This document shows positions 54,512 through 63,292 of a stretch of 64,000 nt of DNA, in pieces. This stretch comes from Mesorhizobium sp. STM 4661 (GTDB lineage: Bacteria; Pseudomonadota; Alphaproteobacteria; Rhizobiales; Rhizobiaceae). Made by a program: the position numbers and the translations under genes. Each line of letters starts with the position of its first letter. The stretch's first letter is position 1. A model generated the notes under the pieces. It was not told where the DNA came from. It was given only the letters and a program-made list of their open reading frames with translations, and did not search any database. The stretch covers positions 1 to 64,000 of the forward strand of contig NZ_CAAF010000054.1 of the NCBI RefSeq assembly GCF_000359125.1, written 5' to 3'.

Positions 54512-55963
54512 ATGCCTCTCAGCATAGGAATCGACATCGGCGGCACCAATTTGCGTGCCGCCCGCATTTCCGGCACGGGCGAAATCCTCGACCGCATTTC
54601 CGAGAAGAGCGCGCCGGACCCGGAGCTGGTTCTCTCCCGGATCGCCGATATGGTGCGCCGGCTCGATACCCCCGGGGTTGCAGCCATCGGCATCGGCGTT
54701 CCCGGCCGCGTCGATGCGCGGCGCCGCACGGTCCTGTCCGGCGGCTATGTCAACCTCGCCTCGGTCGCATTGGCGCAGCGGCTGGAAGACACGGCCGGCA
54801 AGCCCGTCGTCGTCGACAATGACTGCAACATGGCGCTGGTCGCCGAAATGGCTCTCGGCGCCGGCCGAGGCCATGACAGCATCGTCATGTTCACGATCGG
54901 GACCGGCATTGGCGGCGCCGTCGCCCAGAACCGGCAGATCATGCGTGGCCGGGCAACGGCAGGCCAGCTCGGCCATATCACCGTCGACGTTAACGGCGAA
55001 ACCTGCGCCTGCGGCCGGCGCGGTTGCGTTGAAACCACCAGCTCGGGCACGGCGCTTGGCCGTCACATCGCGCGGGCAGGCTTAGGTCCTGACGTTTCGG
55101 TCGACCGGCTTTTTGCCCGCGACTTGGCCGGCGACATCCAGGCGCGCGGCATACTGGAAGCCTGGGCCAGGCCGCTGCGTGCCGCAATCGATACGACCGT
55201 TGCCGTGCTCGACCCCGATCTGGTTCTGCTTGGCGGCGGCCTTGGCCGGGCGGCGCACAAGGCGCTTGCCTGCGCGCCGGCGCTGGCGCCCTGGTATCAA
55301 TGCAAGGTGGAACCGGCACAGCTCGGCGACGACGCCGGCGTGATCGGCGCCGGCCTGCAGGCATTGGCGGCGGAGGCGGGCACGACACAGGCGCCGGCAT
55401 CGCCGTCTGCCCAACCCGGCCGTGCCAGGCGGGCCGTGCTCGTCAATGGTATTCCGGCCAGCGGCAAGAGCACCGTTTCGCGCGGCATCGCCGACCGCAT
55501 GGGATGGCCATTGCTTGCGCTCGATACGGTCAAGAATCCATTCCTCGAAGTGCTCGGCGGCGGCGACCGCGAGTTCAACCGCACGCTCGGCCGCGCCAGC
55601 TACCAGGCGATCTGGTCGGTCGTCGGCGAGGCGCCCGCTGGCACAACCGTGGTCGTCGACGCCTGGTTCGGCTTCCAGCCGCGCCAGCTTCTCGAGGACC
55701 ATTTGCGAAAGGCAGGTGTTGAACAGACCGCCGAAATCTGGTGCCACGCGCCCGGCGAGGTTCTTGCCGAGCGCTATCGCGCCCGGCTCGACCAGCGTCC
55801 AGCCGGTCATCCGGGTGCGGCCTATATCCCCGAGCTGATCGAATTGGCCAGGCGTGCCGAGCCGCTGCGGCGTGGACCGCTTTTCGACGTCGATACGACG
55901 AAGCCGATCGACTTTGATGCGATCACGGAATGGCTGAAGGTCGCGATTGAGGGCAGCAATTGA
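54512..55963 (+). CDS. ROK-family sugar kinase fused to a P-loop kinase domain
   Basis: 483 residues. The first 290 or so form a ROK kinase: SIGIDIGGTNLRAARISGTG for ATP, GTGIGGAVAQNRQIMRG, and the zinc-motif CACGRRGCVETTSSG. After a Pro/Ala linker a second kinase-like domain begins with Walker A NGIPASGKSTVSRGIADRMG (about 311-330). It continues to the C-terminus, with RYRARLDQRPAGHPGA as a possible LID. The second domain resembles gluconate or zeta-toxin-type kinases. It may phosphorylate a second position before aldol cleavage. ATG 54512 is preferred over GTG 54500. Confidence 0.87.
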   Translation: MPLSIGIDIGGTNLRAARISGTGEILDRISEKSAPDPELVLSRIADMVRRLDTPGVAAIGIGVPGRVDARRRTVLSGGYVNLASVALAQRLEDTAGKPVVVDNDCNMALVAEMALGAGRGHDSIVMFTIGTGIGGAVAQNRQIMRGRATAGQLGHITVDVNGETCACGRRGCVETTSSGTALGRHIARAGLGPDVSVDRLFARDLAGDIQARGILEAWARPLRAAIDTTVAVLDPDLVLLGGGLGRAAHKALACAPALAPWYQCKVEPAQLGDDAGVIGAGLQALAAEAGTTQAPASPSAQPGRARRAVLVNGIPASGKSTVSRGIADRMGWPLLALDTVKNPFLEVLGGGDREFNRTLGRASYQAIWSVVGEAPAGTTVVVDAWFGFQPRQLLEDHLRKAGVEQTAEIWCHAPGEVLAERYRARLDQRPAGHPGAAYIPELIELARRAEPLRRGPLFDVDTTKPIDFDAITEWLKVAIEGSN

Positions 55964-56069
55964 CCAGCGCAACTGCATTTCGAATGGTCCTCAAGCATTT
56001 GGCATGAATCGGGTGGGAAGTGCCGGCGTGAAAGCATAATTTTCGGTCAACGACACCGGAGATTTCATC

Positions 56070-56537
56070 ATGACCATCCAGTTCAAAGCCTTGCCTACTG
56101 AAGATGTAAGGGCCTTGCAGCGCGGCGGACCGGATGCCTATGGCAGGACGCCTGAGCGCAAGATTTCCGATGGCGACGGCGTGCCTTGCCGCCACTGCCT
56201 GAAGAACGTGGCGGCCGGCGATCCCTATCTCATCCTCGCCTTCCGGCCGTTTCCGGAGCTCCAGCCCTATGCCGAGACCGGACCGATCTTCCTGCACGCC
56301 GAGGAATGCGAGCGCGCCGCCGCGGCCGATGCGCTTCCCGAAATGCTCGAAAGCACCGACTACATCGTGCGCGGTTACGGCACGGATGACCGCATCGTCT
56401 ATGGCAGCGGCGGCGTTATCCCGACCGGCGCCATCGCGGCCCGGGCGGAGGCCCTGTTCGAGCGCGACGACATCGCCTATGTCCATGTCCGCTCGGCCCG
56501 CAACAATTGCTATCAATGCCGCATCGAGCGGGCGTGA
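56070..56537 (+). CDS. DUF1203 family protein
   Basis: 155 residues. CxxC pairs occur in VPCRHCLKNVAAGDPYLILA and near the C-terminus in NNCYQCRIERA, with a further Cys in FLHAEECERA; this suggests metal binding. The core FRPFPELQPYAETGPIFLH matches my memory of DUF1203. Cytosolic, no signal. Function is unknown in the family. It stands alone between the sugar-kinase operon and the outer-membrane protein gene. Confidence 0.82.
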   Translation: MTIQFKALPTEDVRALQRGGPDAYGRTPERKISDGDGVPCRHCLKNVAAGDPYLILAFRPFPELQPYAETGPIFLHAEECERAAAADALPEMLESTDYIVRGYGTDDRIVYGSGGVIPTGAIAARAEALFERDDIAYVHVRSARNNCYQCRIERA

Positions 56538-56861
56538 CGGCTTGCAAAAAGATGCCCGCCGATGGTCTGGCGGGCAGTTGGGAAAAAATAGTCGCGACAG
56601 AAGCTGCGGTCGAAGCCGCCGGCAAAGCCCGGTATTCGCCGGCGTTTGGAAAGCGGCTTGAGCCATCAGGGAACGACACCTGTATAGGCACAGTTTTCGG
56701 ACGCCGAATGTGAAATGCTTCACACAGCGCATGCTTGGTCATGGCGGCGCGCGAAAAGGCCGGTGACGGCTGTCGCACAGCCGTCGCACAAGTGCGCTAG
56801 GAGGTGGCTGTCGATAGATTGCCGACCGCGGATGGACCGGCGGCACGTCTCGACATCGAGG

Positions 56862-56887
56862 AAGCGGGGCTTTGGCTCCGCTTTTTT
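56862..56887 (+). terminator. Orphan plus-strand intrinsic terminator
   Basis: 9-bp stem AAGCGGGGC, loop tttg, GCTCCGCTT with one G-U pair, followed by TTTT. The nearest plus-strand gene ends at 56537, so it may terminate a small RNA transcribed from the gap. Confidence 0.7.
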
Positions 56888-56908
56888 GTTGCCCCACTTC
56901 CGCCCAAA

Positions 56909-56939
56909 GAAAAGCCCGCCGGAACGACCGACGGGCTTT
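56909..56939 (-). terminator. Intrinsic terminator of the outer-membrane protein gene
   Basis: 12-bp stem on the minus strand, AAAGCCCGTCGG / CCGGCGGGCTTT, with one G-U pair, followed by TCTTT. It lies 20 bases past the stop codon. Confidence 0.82.
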
Positions 56940-56958
56940 GACCGCTGCCTGGGCGGTT

Positions 56959-58260
56959 TTAATTGAACTTGTACTTCGCACCGATGCGAACGGTGTGGAA
57001 GGAAGGCTTGGTGGTGAGGGTGTCGTCCGGCAGCCCGATATCGGATGAGAAATCCTTCTCGGAGAACTGCGAATAGCGATATTCGAGCCCGACGGTCATG
57101 TTGCTGGACAACGCTGTTTCCACACCGCCGCCCACCGAGAAGCCGCTGGAACCCCAGTCGAGTATGTCGCCGATCGGCGAAGACGCATTCAGATCGAAAT
57201 GCTGCCAGGAATAACCGCCGAGCACATAGGCGAGCGTCGATTCGTTGACTTTCATACCGACACGGCCCAGCACGTCGAACCCGTAGTCGGTATCGAGGTT
57301 GATCGATCCGCCCGGGATATTCAGCTCTGAAGTCATGCCGGAATAGCGGGCATCGACCATGACGCCTGCCACCCAGCTGCCGAAATCGTGGTCGTAGCCG
57401 GCGTTCAATTCGCCGAAGACGCCTTCGCCGCCGAGCCCGTTGAACTCCAGGTCGCCGAGCGGTGGAACGTTGATCTGATGCACCGATGCGCCCGCGCCGG
57501 CCGCGCCACCGATGTAGAAGCCGGTCCAGTTGTAGGCAGGGGCCTCAAAAGACGCGACGCCACCGTTCTGGGCGCCAAAGCGATAATTGGCCGCAACCTG
57601 GAACGTATGCCGCGACGTGTCGAGATTGAGAGCACCGTCCGGCGCACCGAGATCGGCAAGAAGATCATCCTTGGTGCCGAAGCGCGTATAGCGATATTCG
57701 GTTTTGATCGTCCAATTGCTGTTGATGGCGGTCTCGACGCCGGCTCCAACGAAATATCCGCTCTGATCCCAATCGAAATCAAAACCGGCGTTCGTGTCGA
57801 GCTTGTATTTCTGCCAGGAATAACCGCCGAGCACATAGCCCAAAGTGTTTGGCGTGAAGAGATAGCCTGCGCGCAAACCAGCGTCGAAGCCGTAGGTCTC
57901 CTTGACCGAAGCATCGAACCCAGCGACGTCGAGCGAGGTTTCAATGTTGCCGACATGGGCGTCGACAAGTCCACCGAGCAGGAAGCGCGGCGATACCATG
58001 TAGTCATAGCCAGCGGTGAGTTCGCCGTACACGCCTTCGCCGCCGATGCCGTTCAACGACAGGCCGGGAATGAAGTCGCTGCTGAGCTCGTGGACGTTGG
58101 CGCCGGCGCCAACGCCAAAGCCGACATAGATGCCGCTCCAGTTGAAGCCGGACGCCTCTACCGGCGCGACCACGTCGGCGGCATGAGCGGCCGAACCGAG
58201 CGCCAGAATGGACGCTGCGCCAAGAAGCAAAAATTTCGCGGATTTTAAGCTGATCATCAT
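56959..58260 (-). CDS. Outer-membrane protein with two tandem beta-barrel domains (Omp25/31-like)
   Basis: 433 residues. The signal peptide (KFLLLGAASILALGSAAHAA) is followed by two similar halves. The first runs from FNWSGIYVGFGVGAGANVHE to YRF (about 38-228), the second from YNWTGFYIGGAAGAGASVHQ to YKFN (about 243-433). Shared internal stretches are LNGIGGEGVYGELTAGYDY / FNGLGGEGVFGELNAGYDH and LGYVLGGYSWQ / LAYVLGGYSWQ. Each half has the size of one eight-stranded barrel. Rhizobial and Brucella Omp25/31 proteins normally have one. Two adjacent ATG codons could be the start. Confidence 0.9.
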   Translation of the reverse strand: MMISLKSAKFLLLGAASILALGSAAHAADVVAPVEASGFNWSGIYVGFGVGAGANVHELSSDFIPGLSLNGIGGEGVYGELTAGYDYMVSPRFLLGGLVDAHVGNIETSLDVAGFDASVKETYGFDAGLRAGYLFTPNTLGYVLGGYSWQKYKLDTNAGFDFDWDQSGYFVGAGVETAINSNWTIKTEYRYTRFGTKDDLLADLGAPDGALNLDTSRHTFQVAANYRFGAQNGGVASFEAPAYNWTGFYIGGAAGAGASVHQINVPPLGDLEFNGLGGEGVFGELNAGYDHDFGSWVAGVMVDARYSGMTSELNIPGGSINLDTDYGFDVLGRVGMKVNESTLAYVLGGYSWQHFDLNASSPIGDILDWGSSGFSVGGGVETALSSNMTVGLEYRYSQFSEKDFSSDIGLPDDTLTTKPSFHTVRIGAKYKFN

Positions 58261-58399
58261 TACCCCCTAGAAGAACCCGAAATCTCCCTAGCACCCGTCC
58301 GCTACGGTAGCTGTAACAAAAATGCCACAGAAAAGCCGAATTGCACGCAAAACGGGTAAGCCGGCTCAATCGACCGTAAACCGTGAAATTTGCTTGTGG

Positions 58400-58431
58400 A
58401 AAAATGAGCCGCCGAGGGGTGTCGGCGGCTC
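58400..58431 (-). terminator. Intrinsic terminator of ald
   Basis: Perfect 10-bp stem GAGCCGCCGA / TCGGCGGCTC with a six-base loop. On the minus strand it is followed by ATTTTTCC. It lies 26 bases beyond the ald stop. Confidence 0.85.
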
Positions 58432-58456
58432 TATCGGGGAGGAATCCGGGGCGGGT

Positions 58457-59572
<1,116 letters not shown>

Positions 59573-59663
59573 TTTCTTTCTCCTGATCCGGCCCTTCTTG
59601 GGCATGTTCCCTGTATCGATGTAGTGAACCACGAATCGTTCCGTGAGTGTTTGCGAATGCGCT

Positions 59664-59679
59664 TGCACCGGAGGGTGCA
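59664..59679. promoter_or_regulatory. Perfect dyad between ald and the Lrp-family gene
   Basis: TGCACC, spacer ggag, GGTGCA, about 92 bases from the ald start and 52 from the regulator start. Its position suits an operator of the adjacent Lrp/AsnC regulator. It resembles the NtrC consensus TGCACC-N5-GGTGCA, but with a spacer of four, so either factor is possible. Confidence 0.5.
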
Positions 59680-59731
59680 CTTCGATAATCCTTGCGCGAA
59701 ATCTAAGGATTTTCGCAGGAATCCCGAAGAA

Positions 59732-60205
59732 ATGCCGCTGGACAGGATCGATATCGCCATTCTCGAGACATTGCAGAAGGATGGCCGGATACCCAATGCG
59801 GCACTTGCCGAGAAGGTCGGGCTGTCGCAGTCGGCCTGCTCGCGGCGGCTGGACAATCTGGAGAAATCCGGAACCATTCGCGGCTACCACGCCCGGCTCT
59901 CCAATGCCGCCCTTGGCCATCAGATGACCGCGATCGTGCATATATCGCTGTCGGGACAGTTCGAGAAGACGCTGTCGGATTTCGAGGCGGCGATAAAGCG
60001 CTGCCCGAACGTGCTGTCCTGCCACCTTATGTCGGGCGAATACGACTACATCCTGCGCATCGCCGCCAAGGACCTTGTCGACTACGAGCGCATCCACAAG
60101 GAATGGCTGTCGGCCATGCCGCATGTGACGAAGATCAATTCGTCCTTCGCCTTGCGCGAGATCGTCGACCGGACGGCCATGGGGCTGAAGCCGGAGATGG
60201 CCTAG
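59732..60205 (+). CDS. Lrp/AsnC-family transcriptional regulator
   Basis: 157 residues. The N-terminal helix-turn-helix LDRIDIAILETLQKDGRIPN and EKVGLSQSACSRRLDNLEKS precedes the RAM ligand-binding domain (TLSDFEAAIKRCPNVLSCHL, SGEYDYILRI). It is divergent from ald, the usual setting of AldR/AlaR-type activators that respond to alanine. ATG at MPLDRIDIAIL is preceded by CCCGAAGA. Its stop shares a CTAG with the convergent next gene. Confidence 0.92.
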   Translation: MPLDRIDIAILETLQKDGRIPNAALAEKVGLSQSACSRRLDNLEKSGTIRGYHARLSNAALGHQMTAIVHISLSGQFEKTLSDFEAAIKRCPNVLSCHLMSGEYDYILRIAAKDLVDYERIHKEWLSAMPHVTKINSSFALREIVDRTAMGLKPEMA

Positions 60206-60864
60206 GTTGTGAAGAATGCCTCTGTCACCACCCGGTCCATCGGAATGTCGTGCGGCTGCGGGTAGATGGTGGCGATGCGTTGCATCTCGTAGCCGACGCC
60301 GATGACCAATGGCTTGAACGGCATCGCCGCCAGTGTGCGGTCGAAGAAGCCGCCGCCATAGCCGAGGCGATAGCAACTGGGATCGATGCCGACGATCGGC
60401 GAGATGACGATATCGGGCAGCACCGGATCGCCTTCTGCCGGAATTGGGATGTTCCAGACGCCTTTTTCCAGCCGGTCGCCCGCAGCGTAGGCGCGAAAAA
60501 TAAGCGGCTGGCCTTTCTCGATGACGACGGGCAGCGCCGTGCGGCCGCCACGCGCGTTGATGGACGCCATCCACGGGCGCAGGTCCGGCTCGCCGCGGAA
60601 CGGCCAGTAAAGGCTGACCATACGGCCGGCAATGTCGCCGATCACGGCGTCGATGCCTTCGGCGATGCGCTTTGACATTGCCGTTCGCGCGTCAGCCGGG
60701 ACAGCAAGGCGGACCGCGATGAGGCGCTCGCGCTCGGCCTTGCGCCAGCGTCTTACGTCGGTCCAGTCGGACAGGGGCGCGCGGAATTCCGGATCGAGCT
60801 CATGCATGAAGCAAGGCGGGGAGGCGTATTGCGCCGGACCTTCATCGTCGCGATCATTGACCAT
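60202..60864 (-). CDS. 5-formyltetrahydrofolate cyclo-ligase family protein
   Basis: 220 residues. The enzyme converts 5-formyl-THF to 5,10-methenyl-THF with ATP. The signature GYGGGFFDRTLA lies near residues 168-179; the N-terminal RRWRKAERERLIAVRLAVPA and the LYWPFRGEPDLRPWM segment also fit. Its stop overlaps the convergent Lrp stop by four bases. The first 35 residues are poorly conserved in type, so a later start such as MHELDPEF is possible. Confidence 0.92.
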   Translation of the reverse strand: MVNDRDDEGPAQYASPPCFMHELDPEFRAPLSDWTDVRRWRKAERERLIAVRLAVPADARTAMSKRIAEGIDAVIGDIAGRMVSLYWPFRGEPDLRPWMASINARGGRTALPVVIEKGQPLIFRAYAAGDRLEKGVWNIPIPAEGDPVLPDIVISPIVGIDPSCYRLGYGGGFFDRTLAAMPFKPLVIGVGYEMQRIATIYPQPHDIPMDRVVTEAFFTT

Positions 60865-61039
60865 GCTTCACCCTCTGCGTGCTGTTTCGATTAGGCTATC
60901 TCAGGAGTGCGAGTTGCGGCATGCGCATCGACGACATCAAGCGGCGAGTCCTGGGCAATCATCCGTGGTCTGGCGTTGTTGCACTGCACAAAAATGCCTA
61001 TATCACGCAGGGTGAAGTGCTCATCATGGGTGAAACGGG

Positions 61040-62305
61040 ATGAACCAGGCCAACCATCATGTCGTCGTTGTCGGCGCGGGTTTCGGCGGCCTCGAATTCA
61101 CCCGCGCGCTTGCCGGCGCGCCGGTGCGCGTCACCATGATCGACAAGCGCAACCACCATCTCTTCCAGCCGCTGCTCTACCAGGTGGCGACCACGGCACT
61201 GGCGACCTCGGAGGTCGCCTGGCCGATCCGCCATCTCCTGCGCAAGCGCAAGGACGTGACGACGCTGCTCGCCAATGTCAGCGGCGTCGACCGCGCCGGC
61301 AAACGCGTGCTGCTCGATGATGGCGGCACGGTCGACTACGACACGCTGGTGCTGGCCACCGGCGCCAGGCACGCCTATTTCGGCCATGACGAATGGGAGC
61401 CGTTCGCACCCGGGCTGAAGACGCTGGAGGACGCCACGACAATTCGACGGCGCATGCTTCTGGCCTTCGAGCAGGCCGAGCGTGAAACCGATCCGGTCAA
61501 GCGCCAGGCGCTGCTGACGCTGGCGATTGTCGGCGGCGGACCGACCGGCGTGGAACTGGCCGGCACGATTGTCGAACTGGCGCACGACACGCTGCGCGGC
61601 GAATTCCGCAACATCGATACACGGCAGACACGTGTGGTGCTGATCGAGGCCGGCGAGCGCATCCTTCCCAATTTCGCGCCAGAACTTTCCGACTACGCCA
61701 GGAAGGCGCTCGAGCGGCTCGGCGTCACGGTCGAACTCGGCCGGCCCGTCACGCGCTGCGATGCCGAGGGCGTTGTCTTCGGTGAAACGCAACTGCCGGC
61801 CAGGACAATCCTGTGGGCGGCAGGCGTCGCCGCTTCGCCGGCCGCCGAATGGCTGGGCGCGGCGGCGGACCGCGCGGGCAGGGTACTGGTCGAACCCGAC
61901 CTCACCGTGCCGGGAAGTCCTGAGATTTTCGTCATCGGCGACGCCGCGCACGTCCTGCGGCCGGATGGCCGCATGGTGCCCGGTGTGGCACCCGCCGCCA
62001 AGCAGCAGGGCAAGCATGTCGCGGCGACAGTCAAGGCCCGGCTTGCCGGCGACACCGCTCCACGTCCTTTCTGCTACAGGCATGACGGCGACCTGGCGAC
62101 GATCGGCAAGCGCGCCGCCGCCATCGATTTCGGCTGGATGAAGCTCACCGGCCGGCTTGCCTGGTGGCTGTGGGGCTTCGCGCACATCTATTTCCTGATC
62201 GGCTTCCGTAACCGGCTAGCGGTTTCGCTTAGCTGGCTATGGATATATGCGACGGGTCAACGCAGCGCGCGGCTGATCACCCAGGGCGATGACGACAAAG
62301 GCTGA
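61040..62305 (+). CDS. Type II NADH dehydrogenase (NDH-2)
   Basis: 421 residues. The FAD motif VVVVGAGFGGLEFTRALAG lies at residues 8-26 and the NADH motif LAIVGGGPTGVELAGTIVEL in the middle. The quinone-proximal LFQPLLYQVATTALATSEVA and the FVIGDAAHV motif are also conserved. A C-terminal hydrophobic segment (WWLWGFAHIYFLIGF) holds it on the inner membrane. It passes electrons from NADH to quinone without pumping protons. GAAACGGG precedes the ATG. A truncated cpdB remnant follows immediately. Confidence 0.93.
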   Translation: MNQANHHVVVVGAGFGGLEFTRALAGAPVRVTMIDKRNHHLFQPLLYQVATTALATSEVAWPIRHLLRKRKDVTTLLANVSGVDRAGKRVLLDDGGTVDYDTLVLATGARHAYFGHDEWEPFAPGLKTLEDATTIRRRMLLAFEQAERETDPVKRQALLTLAIVGGGPTGVELAGTIVELAHDTLRGEFRNIDTRQTRVVLIEAGERILPNFAPELSDYARKALERLGVTVELGRPVTRCDAEGVVFGETQLPARTILWAAGVAASPAAEWLGAAADRAGRVLVEPDLTVPGSPEIFVIGDAAHVLRPDGRMVPGVAPAAKQQGKHVAATVKARLAGDTAPRPFCYRHDGDLATIGKRAAAIDFGWMKLTGRLAWWLWGFAHIYFLIGFRNRLAVSLSWLWIYATGQRSARLITQGDDDKG

Positions 62306-62320
62306 CCTCGCCGTTGCTGA

Positions 62321-63262
62321 CAGCGGGTCGACAACAAGAACAAGCCGACGGTCGAAGATGACAAGCGCGTCATCGCCGCGCTCGAGCAGGATCATCAGGC
62401 GACGCTGGCCTATGTGCGCCGCCCCGTCGGCAAGACCTCTGCGCCGCTCTATTCCTATTTTGCGCTGGTCGCCGACGATCCGTCGGTACAGGTCGTCAGC
62501 CAGGCGCAGACCTGGTATCTGAAGGACATCCTCAAGAACACGCAGTGGAAGGACGTGCCGCTGCTGTCGGCGGCCGCACCCTTCAAGGCCGGCGGTCGCA
62601 ACGGCGCCGACTACTATACCGACGTGCCGGTGGGCGATATCGCCATCAAGAACGTCGCCGACCTCTATCTCTACCCGAACACCGTCCGCGCCGTCGAAAT
62701 CACCGGGGCGCAAGTCAAGGAATGGCTGGAAATGTCGGCCGGCATCTTCAACAGGATCGAGCCGGGCAAAACCGACCAGGCGCTGATCAACACCGATTTT
62801 CCGTCCTACAATTTCGACGTCATCGATGGCGTTACCTACAGGATCGACCTGTCGCAGCCGCCGAAATACGACGCCAAGGGTGGGTTGGCCAATGCCGGCT
62901 CGAACCGCATCGTCGACCTGATGTTTGACGGAAAACCGATTGATCCAGCAGGGAAATTCGTCGTCGCCACCAACAATTACCGCGCCGGCGGCGGCGGCAA
63001 TTTCCCCGATATCAATGCCTCTAGGATCATCTATGAGGCGCCGGACACCAACCGCGACGTGATCGTGCGCTACATCGTCAGCGAGGGAACGATCAATCCG
63101 TCGGCGGACGGCAACTGGTCGTTTGCGCCGCTGCCTGGAACCAGCGTCGTGTTCGAGACCGGCGCCAGGGCGAAGGATTTTATCGGCGAGGTGAAGTCGC
63201 TGAAGATCGAACCCGCGGGCGAGGGCGAAGCGGGGTTTGCGAAATACCGCATCCTCCTCTAG
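62321..63262 (+). pseudogene. 5'-truncated CpdB-like 2',3'-cyclic-nucleotide phosphodiesterase/3'-nucleotidase
   Basis: The frame is open from just after a TGA at 62318 and encodes about 313 residues, all of the C-terminal 5_nucleotid_C domain type. Markers are VRRPVGKTSAPLYSYFALVA, the NVADLYLYPNTVRAVEITGA segment and VVATNNYRAGGGGNFPDINA. Intact CpdB proteins are roughly 650-700 residues, with a signal peptide and a metallophosphatase domain. Those are absent and no start with a good ribosome site exists; a GTG at 62414 is the first candidate. A deletion next to the NDH-2 gene is the simplest cause. Confidence 0.78.
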
Positions 63263-63292
63263 GCGGACCGAGCGGGCAAACGTCCGCTCGCA

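Larger units (their letters stand above)
56538..56958. other. Intergenic region with an orphan terminator
   Basis: 421 bases without a supported protein gene. It contains an 8-bp hairpin (TGCCCGCC/GGCGGGCA, 56553-56576) with no U-run on the plus strand, and two terminators near its right end, one per strand. The plus-strand one has no gene in front of it for over 320 bases, so a small RNA ending there is possible. Confidence 0.45.

Noticed and set aside
56553-56576. Terminator for the DUF1203 gene
   Set aside because: The hairpin is sound but is followed by GTTGGG, not a U-run, on the plus strand. The A-run lies on the wrong side for this gene.
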